The position numbers were made by a program, and so were the translations under genes. 5,920 nucleotides of DNA from Actinomycetota bacterium (GTDB lineage: Bacteria > Actinomycetota > Thermoleophilia > RBG-16-64-13), in assembly GCA_003157225.1 (NCBI GenBank), contig PMIZ01000201.1:2479-8398 (forward strand), given 5' to 3'. The notes beneath the pieces are model-generated. The model was not told where the DNA came from and did not search any database. It saw only the letters and a program-made list of their open reading frames with translations. Shown here one piece after another: positions 1 to 5,556 of the stretch; within the stretch, counting starts at the first letter, position 1; each line of letters opens with the position of its first letter.

Positions 1-25
1 GACCGGAAAGGAGCTGCGGGAATGA
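1..25 (+). CDS. ABC transporter ATP-binding protein, C-terminal end only (partial at left edge)
   Basis: The reading frame that closes at the TGA at 23-25 ends in the residues TGKELRE, with base 1 being the last base of the preceding codon. From memory, DrrA-like ABC-2 exporter ATPases commonly finish with a phrase of the type 'DVFL-LTG-LR-', so this looks like the tail of the ATPase that partners the membrane subunit starting at 22. The stop overlaps the next start as ATGA, a typical translational-coupling arrangement in ATPase/permease pairs. Only seven residues are visible, so the family call depends on this short tail and on the neighbour; any other upstream gene ending here is possible. 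Confidence 0.65.
5..13 (+). promoter_or_regulatory. Ribosome binding site of the ABC-2 permease gene
   Basis: GGAAAGGAG lies 8 bases before the ATG at 22, inside the end of the upstream coding frame. It supports 22 as the true start and fits re-initiation after termination at the overlapping TGA. Confidence 0.7.
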
Positions 26-912
26 GCGGCACGATACCAAGCCTGCCCGAGCGGGTCCCGCGCACTGCGTGTGCCTCGGCGCAGCCCACGCGTTCGGCGT
101 TGAGCTCCAGCTGGACGGCGTTCAAGGCGTTGCTGCTGCGGGATCTGTTCGTGCTTCGCAAGAGCCTGAGCGTGTTTCTTCCTCGTACTATCCTCCAGCC
201 GTTCTTGCTGGTGTTCGTATTCTTGTATGTATTCCCCAAGATCGGGGAGTCGGTGGGGGGCAAGGGGCCGGCCGCTTCCGAGTTTGCGGCGGTGCTGGTG
301 GCCGGCGTCGTTGGCCTCTCCATCATGTTCCAGGGGATCCAGGCGGTGGCGCTACCGATGGTGCAAGAGTTCGGGTACACCAAGGAGATCGAGGACAGGG
401 TGCTCGCCCCGCTCCCGATCTGGACGGTGGCTGTAGGCAAGGTGGTGGCGGGGGCCATCCAGGGGCTCATCGCGGCGGCTGTCGTCTTCCCGATCGCGGC
501 CGTGGTTCACGTCAGAGCCATCCAGCTCAACCTCACCGTCCACTGGTGGGTGCTCGTCACCATCCTGCCGCTCGCCTGCATCATGTGCGCCGCGCTCGGA
601 CTCACCTTTGGCACCCGTTTCAACCCGCGGCAGGTGCCCGTGATGTTCGGGGTGATCATCTTGCCCATGACCTTTCTTGGCGGCACCTACTACGCGTGGA
701 CCGCGCTGGCGCCGGTCAAGGTGTTCGGCTGGTCGTGGCTGCAGACCGTCGTGCTCGCCAATCCACTCATCTATGTGACCGAGGCGTTCCGGGCGGCGCT
801 CACCAAGACGGGTCACATGCCGCTCTACGCAATCTACCCGGTGATGGTCGGGTTCTGTGCCCTCTTCCTGTGGTTGGGGATCAAGGGGTTCCGGAACCGG
901 GTGCTCAGCTGA
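22..912 (+). CDS. ABC-2 type transporter permease (DrrB-like), complete
   Basis: A 296-residue integral membrane protein of the ABC-2 exporter family, forming the membrane channel of a drug, lipid or polysaccharide type exporter. An N-terminal cytoplasmic tail of about 50 residues is followed by six likely membrane helices near residues 53-72, 87-111, 134-162, 174-197, 205-226 and 268-287. Between helices 2 and 3 is the charged stretch KEIEDRVLAPLP (121-132), the conserved cytoplasmic segment expected to contact the ATPase. The conserved C-terminal phrase NPLIYVTEAFRAAL is at 247-260. Length is a little above the usual 250-280 residues because of the longer N-terminal tail. The start is fixed by a good ribosome binding site and the ATGA overlap with an upstream ATPase tail. 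The substrate cannot be told from sequence. The family call is firm; a specific role is not. Confidence 0.9.
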   Translation: MSGTIPSLPERVPRTACASAQPTRSALSSSWTAFKALLLRDLFVLRKSLSVFLPRTILQPFLLVFVFLYVFPKIGESVGGKGPAASEFAAVLVAGVVGLSIMFQGIQAVALPMVQEFGYTKEIEDRVLAPLPIWTVAVGKVVAGAIQGLIAAAVVFPIAAVVHVRAIQLNLTVHWWVLVTILPLACIMCAALGLTFGTRFNPRQVPVMFGVIILPMTFLGGTYYAWTALAPVKVFGWSWLQTVVLANPLIYVTEAFRAALTKTGHMPLYAIYPVMVGFCALFLWLGIKGFRNRVLS

Positions 913-920
913 GACCTGCT

Positions 921-942
921 AGGGCGCCGGGCGTCGCGGCCT
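921..942. terminator. Weak hairpin between convergent genes, possible terminator
   Basis: AGGGCGC (921-927) and GCGGCCT (936-942) can pair at six of seven positions around an 8-base loop, 8 bases after the permease stop. There is no T-run after it on the plus strand. A run of A at 959-963 lies on the wrong side of the hairpin to serve as a U-tract for the minus-strand gene. It could be a Rho-assisted or factor-independent stop for the convergent genes, but the evidence is only the hairpin and its place. Confidence 0.25.
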
Positions 943-967
943 GCCAAGTCCCCGGGGGAAAAACTGG

Positions 968-1561
968 TCAAACCGCTCGACGGGGAGTCCGCTCGAAAAC
1001 CGTGGCGCGGCTGAGGCCGACACGCGGCGCGGGGATAGGAACGAAGCCGGCCTGCTTCGCCGCCTCGAGGGTGTCGGCGAAAGCGCTCTTCGAGACATGC
1101 GCCCGTGGCTCCACTAGGAGGAAGCGGCCCCCTTGTCTCACGATCTCGGCCACCTCCCGGAGGAAGTTGTCCCTGTCCGGCACCTCGTGGACCATCCAGA
1201 AAGCGAGGGCGAAGTCGGCCGGGCCGGTGAGGCCGATGCTGTCGACGCCTGCCAGGTGAGGCTGAATGCGGCTCGAGAGGTTCGCCTTCTCCGCTCGAAC
1301 GCGGAGTCTCGCAAGCATCTCTTCCTGGATGTCGACGGCGACGACGTGGCCGGATTCTCCCACCATCTCCGCGAGGAACAGGGTGAAGAAGCCGGGCCCG
1401 CAGCCCAGGTCCACGACGGTGTCACCTGGGCCAGCGAGCCCGCGGAGGATGCGCCGGGGATTGTTGAACAGCCTGCGCACCGAGGAGGTGAGCCAACCGG
1501 AATGCTGCGCGTGACAGACGTGGGCTGGGCGTTGGACGAGCTTCTGACAGGGATCGCTCAT
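968..1561 (-). CDS. Class I SAM-dependent methyltransferase
   Basis: A 197-residue Rossmann-fold methyltransferase that should move a methyl group from S-adenosylmethionine to an unknown acceptor in the cytoplasm. Motif I, VVDLGCGPG, is at residues 49-57. The acidic end of strand 2, which binds the ribose hydroxyls, is D77 in VVAVDIQ. A motif II-like segment FALAFWMVHEVPD is at 117-129 and the strand GGRFLLVEP at 144-152. The N-terminus has two cysteines, C5 and C16, in a CHAQHSGWL context before a helix of the NNPRRIL type, resembling a UbiE-like group often annotated only as 'class I methyltransferase'. The frame is open upstream to an ATG at 1765, but the ATG at 1559-1561 is preceded by a near-perfect ribosome binding site and the extra 68 residues look non-coding. 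It is transcribed alone, convergent to the ABC exporter and divergent from the livG unit. Confidence 0.88.
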   Translation of the reverse strand: MSDPCQKLVQRPAHVCHAQHSGWLTSSVRRLFNNPRRILRGLAGPGDTVVDLGCGPGFFTLFLAEMVGESGHVVAVDIQEEMLARLRVRAEKANLSSRIQPHLAGVDSIGLTGPADFALAFWMVHEVPDRDNFLREVAEIVRQGGRFLLVEPRAHVSKSAFADTLEAAKQAGFVPIPAPRVGLSRATVFERTPRRAV

Positions 1562-1567
1562 GTTGTC

Positions 1568-1576
1568 CCTCCTTTC
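1568..1576 (-). promoter_or_regulatory. Strong ribosome binding site of the methyltransferase gene
   Basis: Read on the minus strand, GAAAGGAGGGACAAC directly precedes the ATG. AAAGGAGG is an almost full match to the anti-Shine-Dalgarno partner with a 6-7 base spacer. It decides the start at 1561 over the in-frame upstream ATG at 1765. Confidence 0.8.
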
Positions 1577-1776
1577 GTACGTGATGATCTCACTCTTTCT
1601 GGTCGTCGACCGAGAAGTAGCGTGATCGGACCGACCAGCTAGGCACGCGCGGCTCTCGTATGCGCCTCCGTAATACTTGTCGCCCACCCATGAATGTTTT
1701 GATTGAAGTGCTGCCCACGCATGGCGCCGGACTATGATGTGGCCATTGGCCCACTGACGCGGCACGTCGCAGCATA

Positions 1777-1816
1777 GCCCGAGGCCCGAATTCGAGCTGG
1801 ACCTGAACCCTCGGGC
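1777..1816. repeat. Inverted repeat GCCCGAG...CTCGGGC
   Basis: A perfect 7-bp inverted repeat with arms at 1777-1783 and 1810-1816 and a 26-base gap. The gap contains the palindrome CGAATTCG (1787-1794). The left arm is followed by a near copy (GCCCGAG then GCCCGAA). No gene ends near it, so it is more likely a DNA-level regulatory site or chance than a terminator. Confidence 0.35.
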
Positions 1817-1852
1817 GAGCAGGAGAGGACCGATGGACTTCAGGCTACCTTG

Positions 1853-1898
1853 AAGTTGTCTATATATTCATCCTTGCTAACCAAGTTCACCTATATAT
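1853..1898 (+). repeat. Pair of AT-rich direct repeats AAGTT-n-CTATATAT
   Basis: AAGTTgtCTATATAT at 1853-1867 and AAGTTcacCTATATAT at 1883-1898 are imperfect direct repeats. The CTATATAT boxes start 31 bases apart (1860 and 1891), close to three helical turns. They form an AT-rich island in GC-rich DNA directly upstream of the likely livG promoter, where an activator or the RNA polymerase alpha subunit could bind. Confidence 0.5.
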
Positions 1899-1899
1899 C

Positions 1900-1909
1900 C
1901 AAGCGCTTG
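1900..1909. promoter_or_regulatory. Palindrome CAAGCGCTTG, possible operator
   Basis: A perfect 10-bp palindrome whose right end overlaps the proposed -35 element at 1907-1912. A repressor bound here would block polymerase at the livG promoter. The regulator is not in the window; TetR- or GntR-type regulators commonly use such short palindromes for acyl-CoA related operons, but that is inference. Confidence 0.35.
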
Positions 1910-1935
1910 CGTTCACCCGAGTGGTTTTGTATAGT
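1907..1935 (+). promoter_or_regulatory. Likely sigma70-type promoter of the livG unit
   Basis: TTGCGT (1907-1912) and TATAGT (1930-1935) are separated by 17 bases. The -10 matches the TATAAT consensus at five of six positions and the -35 at three. Transcription would begin near 1942, giving a leader of about 120 bases before the ATG at 2063. Confidence 0.5.
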
Positions 1936-2062
1936 GAATCGCGGCAGGTGGGGCTGAGAGTGGACCGGATGTCGGGGTAGTCAATAGACATTCCGGGTGG
2001 TTGGTTGTACCCTCGTGACCCCGGTCGTTTCCGCCGCTCCGACCCGAACGTATGGGGGTTCG

Positions 2063-2911
2063 ATGGCGTTGGTGGCAGAGCATAGTCCGGCGCAGATGGT
2101 GAAGACCACCGTCATGCGGGTGGACGATGTCTCGCTCAGCTTCGGTGGAGTCAACGCGCTGTCCGGGGTCAGCCTGGAGGTCAAGAGCGACGAGATCCTG
2201 GCCGTCATCGGGCCGAACGGCGCCGGCAAGACGGCTCTGCTCAACTGCATCAGCGGCTTTTACAAGCCCCAGAAGGGCGAGATCTACTTTCAGGGCACCA
2301 AGATCACCCGTCAGCGCCCCGACAAGCTGGCCAAGATGGGTATCGCCCGTACCTTCCAGAACATCGAGCTCTACACAGGACTCAGCACGCAGGACAACCT
2401 CATGGCGGCTCGTCATGTGTTCATGAAGCAGAACTTCGTGACAGGCGCGATCTACTTCGGCTGGTCGCGGCGGGAAGAGATCAAGCACCGCCGCATCGTG
2501 GAAGAGATCATCGATTTCCTCGAGATCCAGTCCATTCGCAAGCAGCCCGTAGGCGCGTTGCCCTATGGTCTTCGCAAGCGGGTGGAGTTGGGACGCGCTC
2601 TGGCCCTGGAGCCCAAGGTGCTCCTTCTTGATGAGCCCATGGCCGGCATGAACCTGGAAGAGAAGGAAGACATCGCCAGGTTCGTCATCGACGTCTACGA
2701 AGGCCAGGGCGACACCTACCCCGACACACCGGTGCTGAGAGACGGCATCCGCAGCATCATCATGGTCGAGCACGACATGGGCGTGGTCATGGACCTCGCC
2801 GACCGGGTGGCAGTGCTGAACTTCGGCCGCAAGATCGGCGACGGCACGCCGGCCGAGATTCAACGCGACCCCGATGTCATCAAGGCCTACCTGGGTGAAG
2901 GGCAAGACTAG
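2063..2911 (+). CDS. livG: Branched-chain amino acid type ABC transporter ATPase, LivG-like
   Basis: A 282-residue ABC ATPase of the LivG branch, which powers import of branched-chain amino acids or, in many bacteria, aromatic and other carboxylic acids. Walker A GPNGAGKT is at residues 50-57, the Q-loop Gln at 99, the signature region LPYGLRKRVELGRAL at 166-180 (LivG-type, replacing LSGGQ), Walker B VLLLDEP at 186-192 with catalytic Glu191, and the H-loop His237 in VEHD. The C-terminal DVIKAYLGEG is typical of LivG. The stretch from Walker B to the H-loop is about 13 residues longer than in E. coli LivG as I remember it. The start at 2063 is chosen for the GGGGG box 4 bases upstream; an in-frame GTG at 1997 has no ribosome binding site, while ATGs at 2096 and 2114 are less likely alternatives. 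It is first in a run with livF, a CoA ligase and a thioesterase. The gene symbol denotes family only; the true substrate may not be an amino acid. Confidence 0.9.
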   Translation: MALVAEHSPAQMVKTTVMRVDDVSLSFGGVNALSGVSLEVKSDEILAVIGPNGAGKTALLNCISGFYKPQKGEIYFQGTKITRQRPDKLAKMGIARTFQNIELYTGLSTQDNLMAARHVFMKQNFVTGAIYFGWSRREEIKHRRIVEEIIDFLEIQSIRKQPVGALPYGLRKRVELGRALALEPKVLLLDEPMAGMNLEEKEDIARFVIDVYEGQGDTYPDTPVLRDGIRSIIMVEHDMGVVMDLADRVAVLNFGRKIGDGTPAEIQRDPDVIKAYLGEGQD

Positions 2912-2912
2912 G

Positions 2913-3659
2913 ATGCTCAAGGTGAACAACATTGAGGTGGCCTACCTGGGCGTCATCCAGGTGCTGCACGGCATCTCCCTAGAAGTGGGCGACGGCAAGA
3001 TCGTCGCTTTGATCGGCGCCAACGGCGGCGGTAAGACCACCACGCTGAAGTCGATCTCCGGGTTGCTGAGGATGGAGCAAGGCAGCATCTCGAGCGGGGA
3101 CATCACTCTCAATGACAAACGCATCGACCGGCTCGGGCCCGAAGAGATCGCCAAGCTCGGCATCAGCCAGGTGATGGATGGTCGGCGCGTGCTCGAGCAC
3201 CTGAGCGTGGAGGAGAACCTGCAGGTGGGGGCCTACAGGCGTAGGGACCGGGCTGGTGTGAAGCGCGACATGGAGATGGTCTACGACTACTTCCCGCGCA
3301 TCCGCGAGTACCGAAAGCGCACGAGCGGCTATCTGTCGGGCGGAGAGCAGCAGATGCTTGCCGTCGGCCGCGCGCTGATGGCCAAACCTAAGTTTTTACT
3401 GCTCGATGAACCGTCGATGGGACTTGCTCCCATCATCGTGCGCGACATCTTCACGAGTCTGCGACGTTTGAACGAGGAAGGGCTGACGCTGGTGCTGGTG
3501 GAGCAGGACGCGCGCATCGCGCTGAGCCTTGCGCATCGCGGTCTGGTGATGGAACGGGGCCGCATCGTGCTCGCCGACACCGCGCAGGCGCTTCTCGAGA
3601 ATCCGGAAGTACGCGCTATCTATTTCGGCCGCCGGAGCAGAAGGGCTGCCGGAGAATGA
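2913..3659 (+). CDS. livF: Branched-chain amino acid type ABC transporter ATPase, LivF-like
   Basis: A 248-residue ABC ATPase of the LivF branch, the usual heterodimer partner of LivG at the cytoplasmic face of LivHM-type permeases. Walker A GANGGGKT is at residues 35-42, the signature LSGGEQ at 141-146, Walker B FLLLDEP at 161-167 with Glu166, and VEQDA at 196-200, where Gln198 stands at the H-loop position as is normal in LivF. The Q-loop region reads VMDGRR (87-92) where family members usually have V-P-E/Q-G-R-R. The ATG follows the livG stop by one base, with GAAGGG ten bases upstream inside livG, so translation is probably coupled and the two subunits made in equal amounts. Length is slightly over the usual 233-240 because of a basic C-terminal tail (RRSRRAAGE). 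No permease or binding protein gene is adjacent, which is unusual. Confidence 0.92.
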   Translation: MLKVNNIEVAYLGVIQVLHGISLEVGDGKIVALIGANGGGKTTTLKSISGLLRMEQGSISSGDITLNDKRIDRLGPEEIAKLGISQVMDGRRVLEHLSVEENLQVGAYRRRDRAGVKRDMEMVYDYFPRIREYRKRTSGYLSGGEQQMLAVGRALMAKPKFLLLDEPSMGLAPIIVRDIFTSLRRLNEEGLTLVLVEQDARIALSLAHRGLVMERGRIVLADTAQALLENPEVRAIYFGRRSRRAAGE

Positions 3660-3696
3660 GCCCCTGCCACGGGCGGAGCAGGGGGACGAAGACGAT

Positions 3697-5001
3697 ATGA
3701 ACGAGATCTGGAAGCCGGAATACGAGTGCATGAGCAGGGACGAACTGCGCGACCTGCAGTTCAAGCGCCTCCAGATGACCCTCCGCTGGGTCTACGAGAA
3801 CGTCCCCTTCCATCGGGAGCGGTGGACGGCCATGAAGCTCAAGCCCGGCGACATCCGTTCGCTCGACGATCTCCGCAAGCTGCCGTTCACGGTGAAGAGC
3901 GACTTCAAGGCCGCCTACCCGTACGAGCTGTTCGCACTTCCGCTGGAGAAAGTCATCCGCATTCACGCGTCGTCGGGGACCATGTCCAATCCGACGGTGG
4001 TCGGTTACAGCAGAGGCGATCTCAGCACCTGGTCGGAGTTGTGCGCCCGGGTGGCCGTGGCCGGAGGAGCCCGCTCGCACGACGTGGCCCAGATTGCGTT
4101 CGAGTATGGTCTGACCACCGGGGCGTTCGGCATGCATGCGGGACTGGAGCGCGTGGGCGCGACCGTCATCCCTGCGTCGACCGGCAACACGCACCGCCAG
4201 TTGCAGATCATGCGGGACTTCAAGACCACCGTGCTGGTGGGCACTCCGTCGTACGTGATGCATCTCACCGACGTGGCGCTCGAATCCGGCTACGACTTCT
4301 CCAAGCTGAAACTGCGCGTGGCCCTGCTGGGCTCGGAGCCGTGGACCAACCAGACGCGTGCGGAACTGGAGCGGCGCACGGGGATGTCGGCCAGCGACAT
4401 CTACGGCCTATCGGAGTTGATCGGCCCGGGCGTCTCCTACGAGTGCTTCAACAAAGACGGGCTGCACGTCAACGAGGACCACTTCCTCGTGGAGGTGGTG
4501 GATCCGCAGACGGGCGAACAGGTGCCGGAAGGCAAGGAGGGTGAGCTCGTCTTCACCTCGCTCACGAAAGAGGCGGTCCCCGCGATCCGGTATCGCACTG
4601 GCGATCTATCCAGCGTGACGTACCGTCCCTGTGCGTGCGGGCGAACGTTCGCCCGGCACGCCAAGGTCTACGTGAGGACGGACGACATGCTTGTCATCCG
4701 CGGGGTCAACGTCTTCCCGTCTCAGGTGGAAGCGGTTCTCATGGAGATCGAGCGGGTAGAGCCTCACTTCCAGATCATCGTCTCGCGAGAAGACGCGCTG
4801 GACCAGTTGGAGATCCAGATAGAGGTGGAGCCGTCTTTCTTCCCGGATGCCATGGCCAGGTTGCTGGAATTCCAGCATCACATCGAGGAAGCTCTACGTC
4901 AGGAGCTTGGAGTGCGGGCCCGGGTGCGTCTCGTGGAGCCGAGGACTCTTCCGCGGCATACCGGAAAGGCGCAAAGGGTGATCGACAGGCGTGTGCTTTA
5001 G
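3697..5001 (+). CDS. paaK: Phenylacetate-CoA ligase family (AMP-forming acyl-CoA ligase)
   Basis: A 434-residue adenylate-forming enzyme, the usual length for PaaK. The family activates phenylacetate or a related aryl or acyl acid with ATP, then transfers it to CoA, releasing AMP and pyrophosphate. Visible motifs: the phosphate-binding loop HASSGTMSNPTVVGY (90-104), SEPW (213-216), the adenine-binding segment DIYGLSELIGPGVSYEC (234-250), RTGDLS with ATP-ribose binding Asp303 (300-305), the PaaK-type CACGR pair of cysteines (312-316), RTDDMLVIRGVNVFPSQVE at the hinge and C-terminal domain (327-345), and the C-terminal catalytic lysine K424 in HTGKAQRVID. The phosphate loop departs from the common SSGTTGKP form. 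It begins 37 bases after livF with AGGGGG at 3680-3685 as a moderately placed ribosome binding site. Context suggests that it activates an imported carboxylic acid. The family is firm; phenylacetate itself as substrate is not shown. Confidence 0.9.
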   Translation: MNEIWKPEYECMSRDELRDLQFKRLQMTLRWVYENVPFHRERWTAMKLKPGDIRSLDDLRKLPFTVKSDFKAAYPYELFALPLEKVIRIHASSGTMSNPTVVGYSRGDLSTWSELCARVAVAGGARSHDVAQIAFEYGLTTGAFGMHAGLERVGATVIPASTGNTHRQLQIMRDFKTTVLVGTPSYVMHLTDVALESGYDFSKLKLRVALLGSEPWTNQTRAELERRTGMSASDIYGLSELIGPGVSYECFNKDGLHVNEDHFLVEVVDPQTGEQVPEGKEGELVFTSLTKEAVPAIRYRTGDLSSVTYRPCACGRTFARHAKVYVRTDDMLVIRGVNVFPSQVEAVLMEIERVEPHFQIIVSREDALDQLEIQIEVEPSFFPDAMARLLEFQHHIEEALRQELGVRARVRLVEPRTLPRHTGKAQRVIDRRVL

Positions 5002-5066
5002 ACCGGCGGCGGAGGAATAGCGGCCGGCGTGTTGTTGACTCACCCCTTACCTACGAAGCGACTCAT

Positions 5067-5073
5067 GGAGAGG
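5067..5073 (+). promoter_or_regulatory. Ribosome binding site of the thioesterase gene
   Basis: GGAGAGG lies 5 bases before the ATG at 5079 (8 counted from GGAG). It picks this start over the long in-frame open stretch reaching back to 4635, which overlaps the ligase gene. Confidence 0.65.
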
Positions 5074-5078
5074 CGCAC

Positions 5079-5513
5079 ATGGCCCTGCAACCAGGCTTGA
5101 ACGCTAGAGTGGGCGCAGTCGTCGACCAGTCTATGACTGCCCGTGGCCAGGGGTCCGGTGAAGTGGACGGCCTCGCCACCCCCGCGATGATCGCCTTGAT
5201 GGAGAGCGCGGCGGTCAAGGCGGTGGCCCGGGAACTCGCCCCGGACTTGACCACGGTAGGAGCAAGGGTCGAGGTCACTCACCTGGCGCCGACACCCATG
5301 GGAATGAGGGTAGAGGCTCGGGCGACGCTGCTGGAAGTCGAGGGTCGCCAGCTCGTCTTTGCAGTTTCCGCCGAGGACGAAGCGGGGGTCATCGGTAGGG
5401 GCACTCACGAGCGGGTGGTCGTACAACGCCGGGGTTTCGCAGAGAAGATCGAAGGAAGGCGGGTCGAGGCCGGGCTGAGGTTCGCGGGGCCGAACGAGCG
5501 GCCCGGGGGGTAG
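5079..5513 (+). CDS. FlK-like hotdog-fold acyl-CoA thioesterase
   Basis: A 144-residue protein resembling the fluoroacetyl-CoA thioesterase FlK of Streptomyces cattleya, compared from memory. It should hydrolyse an acyl-CoA to the free acid and CoA as a hotdog dimer in the cytoplasm. The FlK catalytic residues Thr42, Glu50 and His76 correspond without gaps to Thr34 (in ATPAMIALME), Glu42 and His68 (in VTHLAPTP); the spacings of 8 and 26 residues are the same. The shared phrases VEGR (87-90) and GRGTHERVVV (107-116) follow, typical of the family. Residues aligned to the FlK gate phenylalanines are Gly25 and Glu28, so fluoroacetyl-CoA is an unlikely substrate. It starts 77 bases after the CoA ligase on the same strand, suggesting that it recycles or proofreads acyl-CoA made by that enzyme. 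The C-terminal 20-odd residues are charged and low in family signal. Confidence 0.87.
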   Translation: MALQPGLNARVGAVVDQSMTARGQGSGEVDGLATPAMIALMESAAVKAVARELAPDLTTVGARVEVTHLAPTPMGMRVEARATLLEVEGRQLVFAVSAEDEAGVIGRGTHERVVVQRRGFAEKIEGRRVEAGLRFAGPNERPGG

Positions 5514-5521
5514 GCCAGGGC

Positions 5522-5549
5522 TTATCTGATAAACTGCCGGGATTGTAAT
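5522..5549 (+). promoter_or_regulatory. Possible metK promoter with overlapping palindrome TTATC-T-GATAA
   Basis: TTATCT (5522-5527, three of six to TTGACA) and TGTAAT (5544-5549, five of six to TATAAT) are 16 bases apart. The perfect inverted repeat TTATC-T-GATAA (5522-5532) covers the proposed -35 and could be an operator. Position between the thioesterase stop and metK fits a separate metK transcription unit. The -35 match is weak. Confidence 0.35.
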
Positions 5550-5556
5550 GACGGAC

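Larger units (their letters stand above)
1562..2062. other. Divergent intergenic regulatory region
   Basis: About 500 bases between the methyltransferase (minus) and livG (plus) start codons, with no convincing gene. Frames open across it (for instance minus-strand to 1765, and plus-strand from a GTG at 1997) lack ribosome binding sites and family-like sequence. It holds an 11-bp inverted repeat at 1601-1611 (GGTCG-T-CGACC), a 7-bp inverted repeat GCCCGAG/CTCGGGC at 1777-1783 and 1810-1816, an AT-rich island with repeated CTATATAT boxes (1853-1898), a palindrome at 1900-1909, a promoter at 1907-1935 and a leader of about 120 bases. I see no clear promoter for the methyltransferase, though one must lie here if that gene is transcribed alone. 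Confidence 0.6.

Noticed and set aside
950..960. TCCCCGGGGGA as a terminator stem
   Set aside because: It is a near-perfect palindrome with no loop, and the adjoining A-run is on the wrong side to act as a U-tract for the minus-strand gene.
69..1259. 396-codon plus-strand open frame
   Set aside because: It runs across the permease gene in another frame and into the antisense methyltransferase, with Gly/Arg/Ala-rich content and no family signal.
1562..1765. 68-residue N-terminal extension of the methyltransferase
   Set aside because: A strong ribosome binding site precedes the ATG at 1561, and the extension has no homology-like character or ribosome binding site of its own.
1913..2932. 339-codon open frame on the minus strand opposite livG
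   Set aside because: It is antisense to a clear ABC ATPase with all motifs; its protein is a low-complexity mix typical of high-GC shadow frames and has no recognisable domain.
5035..5040. TTGACT as a -35 for a separate thioesterase promoter
   Set aside because: No acceptable -10 lies 16-18 bases downstream.
4635..5078. 148-residue N-terminal extension of the thioesterase
   Set aside because: It would overlap most of the C-terminal domain of the CoA ligase in another frame; GGAGAGG before 5079 and the FlK-like length support the short form.
5029..5100. 23-codon GTG-started small frame between ligase and thioesterase, with GGAGGA at 5011-5016
   Set aside because: The spacing of 12 bases is long, the product is unlike any known peptide, and it overlaps the thioesterase start; chance is likely.
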